DNA of 15,648 nt, from NCBI GenBank assembly GCA_002327405.1, contig DCVO01000036.1, positions 1,293 to 16,940 of the forward strand, in the 5' to 3' direction. The translations under genes and the position numbers were made by a program. This stretch comes from Thiobacillus sp. UBA2186. GTDB lineage: Bacteria; Pseudomonadota; Gammaproteobacteria; Burkholderiales; Thiobacillaceae. Of this stretch, positions 6,476-13,273 are shown in pieces; within the stretch, counting starts at the first letter, position 1, and each line of letters opens with the position of its first letter. The notes beneath the pieces were generated by a model, which was not told where the DNA came from, searched no databases, and saw only the letters and a program-made list of their open reading frames with translations.

Positions 6476-7744
6476 TCAGCTGAGCACTTCCGCCCAGATG
6501 TTCTGCGCCCACGATTCCGCGTAGGCGTGATTGAGTTCGTCGCCCTGCGGGGTCGCACCGCCGCCGCCGGCATCGACGTAGGCCTTCTTCTCGGCGCTGT
6601 AGCGGTAGACGTTGGCGACATGGCCGCCGGTGGTGTCGGAGGTGTCCGAATAGCAGGTGTTGGCGAACACAGGGGCCGCCTCGGGCTGGCGGCCGGCCAG
6701 CAGTTCGACGATGGCCGCCGCGCAGACCTTGGCATGGTTGGTTGCCATGTGCCCCGATTTCGGCAGTGCCGCCGAAATCGAGTCGCCGATGATGTGCACA
6801 TTGGGCACGGCGGTGGACTCGAAGCTGGTGAAGTTGACCGTGCACCAGTTGCCGCCGGCGTCATTGCGCACGCCGGCCATGGCGCAGAGTTCGCCGGCGC
6901 GCTGGCGCGGCACCACGTTCATGACGTCGGCCTTGATGTCGTCGAACTCGGTGGATACGACCATGCGGTTGCCATCCACGCCCGTCACGGCGTTGGTGCC
7001 GCGGTACTCGACCATGCCGGGGTAGAAGGTGTTCCAGGCCCAGGTGAACAGCGGCTTCTTCGACACGATGTCGGGGTTGCTGTCCAGCACGATGATCTTG
7101 GACTTGGGCTTGTGCTTCTTCAGGTAGTTGGCCACCAGGGAGATGCGTTCGTAAGGTCCGGGCGGGCAGCGGTAGGGGGTGCCGGGGATGCCCATGACGA
7201 ACACGCCGCCGTCGGCCATGGATTCGAGCTGCTTTCTCAAGAGCGCGGTCTGCGGGCCGGCCTTCCAGGCGTGTACTACCTTGCTGGCGGCCTCGGCTTC
7301 CTGGAAGCCCTTGACGGTGTCGGTGCGCACGTCGATGCCGGGGGCGAGCACCAGGCGGTCGTAACCGAAGGTGTGGCCGCCCTTGGTGGTGACGGTGCGC
7401 TTGGCGGGATCGATGGCGACGACCATGTCCTTCACCATCTTGATGCCGTGCTTGGCCAGGTTGTCGTAGCCGTGGGTGAGGTAGTCCATGTTGCGCAGGC
7501 CGCCGATCACCAGGTTGGAGCGGGGGCAGGACACGAACTTGTCGTTCGGCTCGATCAGGGTCACTTCGATGTTCGGACCCCACTTGCGCAGGTACTTGGC
7601 GCAGGTGGCGCCGCCATAGCCGGCGCCGACCACGACGACCTTGGGCTTGGCGCCGGAGGCGCCCATGCCGGCGCAGCCTGCAAGCAGGGCGCTTGCTGCG
7701 CCCATGCCGGACACTTTCAGAAAATCGCGACGGGTAATGCTCAT
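6476..7744 (-). CDS. fccB: Sulfide dehydrogenase (flavocytochrome c), flavoprotein subunit
   Basis: The 422-residue FAD protein oxidises sulfide and passes electrons to its cytochrome c partner outside the cytoplasm. It opens with a twin-arginine signal, R5-R6-D-F-L-K, then an FAD-binding VVVVGAGYGGATCAKYL segment near 36-52. C73 in FVSCPRSN aligns with the Cys that binds FAD covalently in Allochromatium FccB. C193 (YRCPPGPYER) and C364 (NTCYS) align with the redox-active disulfide. All three are conserved, so the enzyme should be active. An AGGAGA lies seven bases before the ATG. The signal also contains a lipobox, L21-A-G-C24, suggesting possible lipid anchoring. It is 25 bases downstream of fccA and followed by a terminator. 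The alternative name soxF refers to the same family. Confidence 0.94.
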   Translation of the reverse strand: MSITRRDFLKVSGMGAASALLAGCAGMGASGAKPKVVVVGAGYGGATCAKYLRKWGPNIEVTLIEPNDKFVSCPRSNLVIGGLRNMDYLTHGYDNLAKHGIKMVKDMVVAIDPAKRTVTTKGGHTFGYDRLVLAPGIDVRTDTVKGFQEAEAASKVVHAWKAGPQTALLRKQLESMADGGVFVMGIPGTPYRCPPGPYERISLVANYLKKHKPKSKIIVLDSNPDIVSKKPLFTWAWNTFYPGMVEYRGTNAVTGVDGNRMVVSTEFDDIKADVMNVVPRQRAGELCAMAGVRNDAGGNWCTVNFTSFESTAVPNVHIIGDSISAALPKSGHMATNHAKVCAAAIVELLAGRQPEAAPVFANTCYSDTSDTTGGHVANVYRYSAEKKAYVDAGGGGATPQGDELNHAYAESWAQNIWAEVLS

Positions 7745-7769
7745 GTTCAGGTCTCCTTGCAGGTCCGGT

Positions 7770-8063
7770 TTATTTGAGTTTGGAGAGGTAGTCGGCCATC
7801 AGGGCGAACTCTTCGTCGGTATAGCCTTTTGCATGGCGCTGCATGACGGAAGCGGGGCGGGCGCCGGATTTGAAATCCTGCAAGGATTTGACGATGTAGC
7901 CCTTTTCCAGGCCGGCAAGGCTGGGAATCGCACCCTTGCTCTTGCCGCCGGGCCCGTGGCAGGACATGCAGGATGACGCCAGCAGTTCGCCGCGGTCGAC
8001 GGCAAACGCATTGGCGCTGAGCAGCGTGGCGCTGGCGGCAAGCAGGATGAGTATCTTGTGCAT
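7770..8063 (-). CDS. fccA: Monoheme cytochrome c subunit of sulfide dehydrogenase
   Basis: This 97-residue protein is a small class I cytochrome c. A Sec signal peptide ends at about SANAFA, residue 21. The heme site is C32-M-S-C35-H36, and M74 in ASVMQRH is the likely axial ligand. It should accept electrons from FccB in the periplasm and pass them to the respiratory chain. The size fits the monoheme type known from green sulfur bacteria, not the diheme type of Allochromatium, which is about twice as long. A GGAG lies seven bases before the ATG. It is the first gene of the fccAB unit, behind a leader of about 110 bases with several dyad elements. Assignment as FccA, not a generic cytochrome, rests on the adjacent fccB. 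Confidence 0.9.
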   Translation of the reverse strand: MHKILILLAASATLLSANAFAVDRGELLASSCMSCHGPGGKSKGAIPSLAGLEKGYIVKSLQDFKSGARPASVMQRHAKGYTDEEFALMADYLSKLK

Positions 8064-8111
8064 AAGACTTCTCCATTTTTAGCGAGTGTTTGAAGTGAGT
8101 CGGTAAGGCTC

Positions 8112-8141
8112 GCCCCGTGATCCGCGGGGCTTTTAAAAGCC
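8112..8141 (-). promoter_or_regulatory. Overlapping hairpins in the fccA leader
   Basis: GCCCCG (8112-8117) and CGGGGC (8125-8130) form a 6-bp stem with a 7-base loop. Directly beside it, 8128-8141 is a perfect 14-bp palindrome, GGCTTTTAAAAGCC. The two share bases 8128-8130, so both could not form fully together. Read on the plus strand, the first stem is followed by TTTT and looks like a terminator. Function is unknown. Confidence 0.45.
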
Positions 8142-8146
8142 AAACA

Positions 8147-8170
8147 GGACCACACCATCTGGAATGGTCC
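8147..8170 (-). promoter_or_regulatory. Interrupted 24-bp dyad at the start of the fccA leader, possible operator
   Basis: On the minus strand the outer hexamers GGACCA and TGGTCC and the inner CCA and TGG are symmetric: 18 of 24 positions obey the dyad. It lies about 5-28 bases downstream of the transcription start predicted from the promoter at 8181-8209, a location suited to a repressor site or a 5' hairpin. Confidence 0.4.
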
Positions 8171-8180
8171 ATATGAACTA

Positions 8181-8209
8181 TTTTTAATTGGTAATTTCGG
8201 AATGTCCAA
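8181..8209 (-). promoter_or_regulatory. Putative sigma-70-type promoter for fccAB
   Basis: On the minus strand TTGGAC (8209-8204) and TAAAAA (8186-8181) are separated by 17 bases. The region is AT-rich, unlike its surroundings. It would start transcription near 8174, about 110 bases before the fccA ATG. The -10 match is moderate. Confidence 0.45.
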
Positions 8210-8226
8210 CAGCAAACACTTATATG

Positions 8227-8249
8227 CTTCGGGTATTCGGATGCCGAAG
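8227..8249 (-). terminator. Weak hairpin downstream of hemH
   Basis: CTTCGG and CCGAAG form a 6-bp stem, with an alternative inner TTCGG/CCGAA pairing. It begins 21 bases after the hemH stop on the minus strand. There is no U-tract, so intrinsic termination is doubtful. Confidence 0.3.
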
Positions 8250-8270
8250 TCGTGTTAAGTCCCCGGCAAA

Positions 8271-9374
8271 TTAAGCTTTTGCGCCCATTTGCAGGGCGCG
8301 GCGCGCGGTGGCATCGAGCGCGAGTTTTTGTGCGGAAGAATCGGCGTCCGTCGCGATCCAGCCGCCGAGATTGGCGAGCGCAATGCTGCCCAGGGCGTCG
8401 ATCCAGAGGGGGAATTCGTTGAGGGCAGGAATGTGGCTGTAGGTCTTGCCGCCGGCGTTGAGGAAAGTCTCCTTGCCTTCCAGGCCGATTTCTTCCAGGG
8501 TTTCCAGGCAGTCGGCGGCGAAGCCGGGGCAAATGGCCTGGACGCTTTTTATGCCCTGCCGTCCGAGCTCGCGCAGGGTCTTGTCGGTATAGGGCTGCAG
8601 CCATTCGGCCTTGCCGAAGCGCGACTGGAAAGAAATGCGGTACTGGGTTTCGGTCAACCCCAGGGCCTCGGCCAGAAGACGTCCGGTCTTCTGGCATTCG
8701 CAATGGTAGGGGTCGCCCTTTTCCAGGGTGTAGCGCGGCAGGCCGTGGAAGCTCATCACCAGCACGTCGGGGCGCTCGTTCTGCTGCCAGTATTCACGCA
8801 CGCTTGCGGCCAGGGCGCGGATGTAGCCGGGGTCGTCGTGGTAATGGCGCACGGTGCGGATGGCCGGCGCGTTGCGGGTTTTCTGCAGATGCGCGAAGGC
8901 AACATCGTTGGCGGTGGCGGTGGTGGAGGCGGCGTACTGCGGATACATGGGCAGCAGCAGAATGCGGTCGCAGCCGGCGGCCTTCAGCTTGTCGATGCCG
9001 TCGGCGATCGAGGGCGAGCCGTAGCGCATGGCATATTCGACCGGGATGTTCTGGCCGGTCCTTTCCCCCAGCCAGCCTTTCAGGAGTTTCGCCTGCCGCT
9101 CCGTGTGCACCCTGAGCGGCGAGCCTTCCTTCATCCAGATGGCGGCGTACTTGGCGGCGGATTTCTTCGGCCGCGTGTTGAGGATGATGCCGTTCAGGAT
9201 CAGCCACCAGATCGGGCGCGGGACCTCAACCACGCGCGGGTCGGAGAGGAATTCTTTCAGATAACGCTTGAGCGCGGGCGCGGTGGGCGCGTCCGGCGTG
9301 CCCAGGTTGATCATCAGCACGCCGGGGCGGGTGGCCGTGCCGTGCCGGTAGTCCGGTTCTTTCAAATATCGCAT
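8271..9374 (-). CDS. hemH: Ferrochelatase
   Basis: The 367-residue enzyme inserts ferrous iron into protoporphyrin IX, the last step of heme synthesis, usually at the inner membrane. Motifs seen: GVLMINLGTPDAP near the N-terminus, the MRYGSPSI segment, LLLPMYPQYAASTTA, the catalytic SFHGLP, the QSRFGKAEWLQPYTD block, and CPGFAADCLETLEEI near the C-terminus. Length is normal. The ATG at 9374 has AGGA upstream at short spacing and a TATTAA about nine bases before it. It lies downstream of hrcA in the same orientation across a 164-base gap filled by a repeat, and upstream of fccAB, whose cytochrome needs heme. Co-transcription with fccAB is uncertain because fccA seems to have its own promoter. 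Confidence 0.97.
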   Translation of the reverse strand: MRYLKEPDYRHGTATRPGVLMINLGTPDAPTAPALKRYLKEFLSDPRVVEVPRPIWWLILNGIILNTRPKKSAAKYAAIWMKEGSPLRVHTERQAKLLKGWLGERTGQNIPVEYAMRYGSPSIADGIDKLKAAGCDRILLLPMYPQYAASTTATANDVAFAHLQKTRNAPAIRTVRHYHDDPGYIRALAASVREYWQQNERPDVLVMSFHGLPRYTLEKGDPYHCECQKTGRLLAEALGLTETQYRISFQSRFGKAEWLQPYTDKTLRELGRQGIKSVQAICPGFAADCLETLEEIGLEGKETFLNAGGKTYSHIPALNEFPLWIDALGSIALANLGGWIATDADSSAQKLALDATARRALQMGAKA

Positions 9375-9396
9375 TAGTCCTTAATACCTCACTTCA

Positions 9397-9525
9397 AGCC
9401 GCAGAGGACACGGAGTTCACAGAGGATAAACAAAAATTTCCAAGCTGCGTCGACCGCAACCGAGTAGGTCCTTGGCTCATCTGTGGGGCAGGATTTTCTC
9501 GGCGTTCTCTGTGCCCTCTGTGGCT
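9397..9525. repeat. Imperfect inverted repeat with 9-base internal period (hemH-hrcA gap)
   Basis: The left arm (9397-9430) reads AGCCGCAGAGGACACGGAGT and onward. The right arm (9493-9525), reverse-complemented, reads AGCCACAGAGGGCACAGAGA and onward. About three quarters of roughly 33 positions match. Each arm is built from 9-base units resembling CACAGAGGA. The 62 bases between the arms hold CCAAG and CTTGG, which could pair. The element fills almost all of the 164-base gap and contains no coding frame of note. It resembles dispersed CACAGAGG-type repeats seen in many environmental genomes; its mobility is unknown. Confidence 0.7.
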
Positions 9526-9538
9526 GATTCTTTTTAAG

Positions 9539-10555
9539 TCAATGATAGGAGAGGGCGTTGGACAACAACCGCGCGGTGACGTCGACGATGGGGATCACGC
9601 GTTCGTAGGCCATGCGGGTGGGGCCGACCACGCCGAGCGTGCCGACCACCTGGCCGTCGACTTCGTAGGGGGCGGTGACCAGACTGCATTCGTCCAGCGG
9701 CAGGGTGTCGGACTCGCCGCCGATGAAAATCTGCACGCCTTGTGCGGCGCGCGACTGTTCCAGCAATTGCATCAGGGTGGTCTTCTGCTCGAAGGCATCG
9801 AACAGGCGGCGCAGGTTCTGCATGTTGGCGGAGAGGTCCTGCACGTCGAGCAGCTTGCGGCTGCCGGAGACCACCACGGCTTCGCGCTGGACATCGAGAG
9901 CTTCCGAGCCGGCGTTGACCGCCGCGGTCATCAGCACCTGCATGTCGTCGCGCATGCGGGAGAGTTCCGCCTTCAGGCCGGCGCGCATTTCGTCGAAGGT
10001 GCGGCCGGCGAAATGGCGGTTGAAATAGTTGGCCGATTCGGTGAGCTGGGCCTGGGTGTAGGGCTGCTCGGTCAGGATGACGCGGTTTTCCACTTCGCCC
10101 TCGTGCGTCACGATGATCAGCAGCACGCGCTTCTCGGACAGGCTGAGGAACTCGATCTGGCGGCAGGCGGGGTTGCGCCTCGGCGTCATCACCAGTCCGG
10201 CGAAATGGGTCAGTTCGGACAGCAGGTTGGACGCGGCGGACAGCAGCTTTTGCGGATCGTCCGGCGCCAGCTGGCGCTGCATTTCGCCCAGCGCGACCTG
10301 TTCGAGCGGCCGCACGGTCAACAGGGTGTCGACGAAGAAGCGGTAGCCGCGCGGCGTGGGCACGCGCCCGGCGGAGGTGTGCGGGCTGGCGACGAAACCC
10401 ATGTCCTCCAGGTCGGCCATGATGTTGCGGATGCTGGCCGGCGACAGGTCGAGGCCGGCGTGCCGTGCGAGCGTGCGCGAACCCACCGGCTCGCCTTCGA
10501 CGATGTGGCGTTCGATCAGGGTTTTCAGCAGGATGCGCGCGCGCTCGGTCAGCAT
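9539..10555 (-). CDS. hrcA: Heat-inducible transcription repressor HrcA
   Basis: HrcA represses groESL and often dnaK operons by binding the CIRCE operator. The 338-residue product starts MLTERARILLKTLIE, followed by the winged-helix region with PVGSRTL, LSPASIRN, MADLEDMGF and SPHTSAGR-PTPRGYR-FVD, then the GAF-like domain, and ends with a GVVGPTRM motif shared by the family. The ATG at 10555 is preferred because it matches the usual family N-terminus; an in-frame TTG at 10597 would add 14 residues. No CIRCE element is visible in this window, so its targets are elsewhere. It diverges from nadK with overlapping promoters, and a repeat element follows its stop. Confidence 0.95.
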   Translation of the reverse strand: MLTERARILLKTLIERHIVEGEPVGSRTLARHAGLDLSPASIRNIMADLEDMGFVASPHTSAGRVPTPRGYRFFVDTLLTVRPLEQVALGEMQRQLAPDDPQKLLSAASNLLSELTHFAGLVMTPRRNPACRQIEFLSLSEKRVLLIIVTHEGEVENRVILTEQPYTQAQLTESANYFNRHFAGRTFDEMRAGLKAELSRMRDDMQVLMTAAVNAGSEALDVQREAVVVSGSRKLLDVQDLSANMQNLRRLFDAFEQKTTLMQLLEQSRAAQGVQIFIGGESDTLPLDECSLVTAPYEVDGQVVGTLGVVGPTRMAYERVIPIVDVTARLLSNALSYH

Positions 10556-10600
10556 GTCGGCAACAAGGTCTTGGCGGTGCTCAAGGACAGGTTCCAAACG

Positions 10601-10606
10601 ATTTTA
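10601..10606 (-). promoter_or_regulatory. Putative -10 box (TAAAAT) for hrcA
   Basis: On the minus strand TTGTAAAAT gives a TAAAAT hexamer about 45 bases before the chosen hrcA ATG. It faces away from the nadK -10 box with only six bases between them. Confidence 0.4.
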
Positions 10607-10612
10607 CAACCG

Positions 10613-10618
10613 TATAAT
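10613..10618 (+). promoter_or_regulatory. Perfect -10 box (TATAAT) for nadK
   Basis: TATAAT matches the consensus exactly and ends six bases before the nadK ATG, so transcription should begin at or within a base or two of the start codon, implying a leaderless mRNA. No clear -35 box is seen; GTTCCA at 16-base spacing is the nearest weak candidate. Confidence 0.6.
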
Positions 10619-10624
10619 GGGGGC

Positions 10625-11497
10625 ATGCCGCAAACTTTCAAAAAAGTCGCCCTGGTGGGCAAATACGACAATCTCGCCCTGGCGGAATCGGTCGAGCGCC
10701 TGGCCGATTTTCTTTCCGGGCACGGCTACGAAGTCATCCTCGCCAGCCAGACGGCCAAGACTTTGGACCAGCCGCGCTACAAGCAGGCGAACCTGACCGA
10801 ACTGCCGGCAGTGGCCGAAGTGGTCATCGTGCTGGGCGGCGACGGCACCATGCTTTCCATCGCCCGCGCCCTGGCGCCTTATCCGGTGCCGCTCATCGGC
10901 GTCAACCAGGGCCGCCTGGGCTTTCTCACCGACATCACCGTGGGCAACATGGAAGCGGAACTGGCGCGCATGCTGGCAGGCGAATACGACGCCGAAGAAC
11001 GCGTCCTGCTGACCGCTTCGCTCGCGCGCGGCGACGGCACCCACAACGAAGGCTCGGCCTTCAACGACGTGGTGGTGAGCAAGGCCGGCACCGGACGCCT
11101 GATCGAGTTCGAGGTCATCATCGACAACGAGTTTGTCTACACCCAACGCTCGGACGGCCTGGTCATCGCCACGCCCACCGGCTCCACCGCCTACGCCATG
11201 TCGGCAGGCGGCCCGATTCTCTATCCCACGCTGGAGGCCATCGCGCTGGTGCCGATCTGCCCGCACACCCTGTCGGCGCGGCCGATCGTGGTGAGCAGCC
11301 AGTCGCGCGTGGACATCATCATCCATCACGCCGACGACGCGCGCGTGCATTTCGACGGCCAGAACTATTTCGACCTGCAAAAGGGCGACAAGGTCAGCAT
11401 CTGCCGCGTGCCTTACAACGTCACCCTGCTGCATCCCAAGCACTACAGCTACTACGACACCCTGCGCCAGAAACTGCACTGGGGCAAACAGATCTGA
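10625..11497 (+). CDS. nadK: NAD kinase
   Basis: The 290-residue enzyme phosphorylates NAD to NADP in the cytoplasm. The nucleotide-binding GGDGTML motif is at 71-77, followed by GVNQGRLGFLTD, the AFNDVVVSK segment, the SDGLVIATPTGSTAYAMSAGGP signature, and PICPHTLSARPIVV. Length is normal. The ATG at 10625 gives the standard N-terminus; the open frame extends far upstream only because it runs antisense through hrcA. A perfect TATAAT sits six bases ahead. The stop overlaps the recN start (TGATG), so nadK and recN are translationally coupled, a common order in betaproteobacteria. Confidence 0.98.
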   Translation: MPQTFKKVALVGKYDNLALAESVERLADFLSGHGYEVILASQTAKTLDQPRYKQANLTELPAVAEVVIVLGGDGTMLSIARALAPYPVPLIGVNQGRLGFLTDITVGNMEAELARMLAGEYDAEERVLLTASLARGDGTHNEGSAFNDVVVSKAGTGRLIEFEVIIDNEFVYTQRSDGLVIATPTGSTAYAMSAGGPILYPTLEAIALVPICPHTLSARPIVVSSQSRVDIIIHHADDARVHFDGQNYFDLQKGDKVSICRVPYNVTLLHPKHYSYYDTLRQKLHWGKQI

Positions 11498-13197
11498 TGC
11501 TGAAATTCCTGTCCATCCGCGATTTTGTGCTGGTCGAATCGCTGGACCTGGATTTCGCGCCCGGCATGACCATGCTCACCGGCGAAACCGGTGCCGGCAA
11601 ATCCATCCTGGTCGACGCGCTGTCGCTGGTGCTGGGTGACCGCGCCGAATCCGGCGTGGTGCGCAATGGCGCGAAGCGCGCGGAAATCAGTGCCGAGTTC
11701 GAGCTCGCGAATCTGCCGGCGGTGCAGGCCTGGCTGGCCGAAATGGGCCTCGATGCGGAAGCGGCCTGTCTTTTGCGTCGCACCGTGGAGGCAGAGGGCC
11801 GCAGCCGCGCCTTCATCAATGGTTCGGCGGTGACGCTCGCGCAATTGCGCGAACTGGGCGAGCAGCTGGTCGATATCCATGGTCAGCATGCGCACCACGC
11901 CTTGCTGAAAACGTCGGTGCAGCGCGAACTGCTGGATGAGTTTGCCGGCGCCCAGGCGGAGGCCGCTCAGGTTGCCAAGGCCTGGCAGGCCTGGCAGAAG
12001 GCGATAAAGCGTCTGAAATCCGCGCGCGAGCAAGCCGGCGCCCGGCTGCTGGAAAGAGAAGGCCTGGAAGCCGCGCTGGCCGAAGTCGGCCCGCTGCTCG
12101 AGGACTTGCGTGCCTGGGACGAGATGCTGGCGGAGCACGGGCGCCAGGCGCACATGTCGAGCCTGATCGAAGCCAGTGCGCAGTTGCTGGCGGGACTGGA
12201 AGATGAGGAAGACGGCGTGCTGCGCCGGCTTGGCCGCCTGCACAGCCTGATGCAGGAGATGCTGGAAAAGGACGCCAGCCTGGTCGAGGAAAAATCCCTG
12301 CTGGAGGCGGCGCTCAACGATCTGGAAGAGTCACGCCACGGCCTCAGGCGCTATGCCGATCGCCTGAGCCTCGATCCGGAAAGGCTGGCCGAACTCGACC
12401 GCCGCATGGCCGAGGTGCATCGGGTATCGCGTAAGCACAAGCTGAGCACGGCGGAATTGCTCGAGCGCCATGCCGAGTGGCTGGAGAGACTGGATCAATT
12501 GGCTGCGGATGACGACATCGAAGCCCTGGAAGCCGATGTCGCGCAAGCGGAAAAATCCTACCTGGCCAGTGCAAGGAATTTGTCCGGCATGCGCCAGAAA
12601 GCCGGCAGGGCATTGGCCGATACTGTCAACCAGGCCATGGCGGAATTGTCGCTCGCCGATGGCCGTTTCGAAGTCAGGCTCATGCCCTGCGAGCCGCAGT
12701 CGCACGGCCTCGAGGAAGTCGTCTTCCTGGTGGCCAGCCATGCCACGCTGCAGCCAGGGCCGCTCGACAAGGTGGCCTCCGGCGGCGAACTCTCGCGTAT
12801 CAGCCTGGCCATCCAGACCGCGCTATCGGGCCAGGCCGGCGTCCCCACCTTGATCTTCGACGAAGTCGACGTCGGCATCGGCGGCGCGGTGGCGGAAGCC
12901 GTGGGCCGGCGGTTGGCGCAGGTGGCGCACAAAAGGCAGGTGCTGGTCGTCACCCATCTGCCGCAGGTTGCTGCGCACGGCCGCCAGCATTTGCGCGTCA
13001 GCAAAATCGCCGGCACGGACAAGGTCATCAGCCAGGTGACGCCGTTGGGCGGCGAAGAGCGGGTGATGGAAATCGCCCGCATGCTGGGCGGCCAGGAAAT
13101 CACCGAAACCACGCTCATGCATGCGCGCGAGATGCTGGAAAAGGCCGGCTCTGGAAAAGCGGCCGGCCGCAACAAAGCGATGAGGCGTGAGGCGTGA
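11497..13197 (+). CDS. recN: DNA repair protein RecN
   Basis: RecN is an SMC-like ATPase acting in double-strand break repair. The 566-residue product has a Walker A motif GETGAGKS at 29-36, the RAFINGS and LVDIHGQHAHHALL segments, a long charged Leu/Glu-rich central region from about 160 to 370 consistent with the coiled coil, an ABC signature SGGELSR near 428-434, Walker B LIFDEVDVGIGG near 452-463, and THLPQVAA. Length is typical. It starts inside the nadK stop. The last residues, MRREA, and the stop codon are encoded by a 7-base repeat, so the C-terminal tail after KAAGRNK is probably not ancestral. No LexA box is visible upstream, as expected for an internal operon gene. Confidence 0.98.
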   Translation: MLKFLSIRDFVLVESLDLDFAPGMTMLTGETGAGKSILVDALSLVLGDRAESGVVRNGAKRAEISAEFELANLPAVQAWLAEMGLDAEAACLLRRTVEAEGRSRAFINGSAVTLAQLRELGEQLVDIHGQHAHHALLKTSVQRELLDEFAGAQAEAAQVAKAWQAWQKAIKRLKSAREQAGARLLEREGLEAALAEVGPLLEDLRAWDEMLAEHGRQAHMSSLIEASAQLLAGLEDEEDGVLRRLGRLHSLMQEMLEKDASLVEEKSLLEAALNDLEESRHGLRRYADRLSLDPERLAELDRRMAEVHRVSRKHKLSTAELLERHAEWLERLDQLAADDDIEALEADVAQAEKSYLASARNLSGMRQKAGRALADTVNQAMAELSLADGRFEVRLMPCEPQSHGLEEVVFLVASHATLQPGPLDKVASGGELSRISLAIQTALSGQAGVPTLIFDEVDVGIGGAVAEAVGRRLAQVAHKRQVLVVTHLPQVAAHGRQHLRVSKIAGTDKVISQVTPLGGEERVMEIARMLGGQEITETTLMHAREMLEKAGSGKAAGRNKAMRREA

Positions 13198-13202
13198 GGA
13201 GA
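13182..13202 (+). repeat. 7-base repeat (GAGGCGT) spanning the recN stop
   Basis: GAGGCGT occurs twice in tandem followed by GAGGAGA. The recN stop codon TGA (13195-13197) lies across the second and third units. Confidence 0.75.
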
Positions 13203-13216
13203 GGACTACACTCTAC

Positions 13217-13272
13217 CTGACCCCTGACCCCTGACCCCTGACCCCTGACCCCTGACCCCTGACCCCTGACCC
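13217..13272. repeat. Eight perfect tandem copies of CTGACCC between recN and fur
   Basis: The 7-base unit CTGACCC repeats eight times without error, ending two bases before the fur stop codon. On the minus strand it reads GGGGTCA repeatedly, giving eight runs of at least four G with TCA loops, a strong G-quadruplex pattern that would be present in the fur 3' transcript. It lies between two convergent genes and no hairpin terminator is seen there. Confidence 0.97.
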
Positions 13273-13273
13273 C

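Noticed and set aside
9542..10624. Upstream extension of the nadK frame to 651 codons
   Set aside because: The first 361 codons run antisense through hrcA and encode no recognisable domain. The normal NadK start is at 10625 next to a TATAAT box.
10556..10624. CIRCE operator controlling hrcA
   Set aside because: No TTAGCACTC-N9-GAGTGCTAA-like inverted repeat was found in the hrcA-nadK gap.
13217..13272. CRISPR-like repeat array
   Set aside because: The unit is seven bases with no spacers and there are no cas genes. It is a simple tandem repeat.
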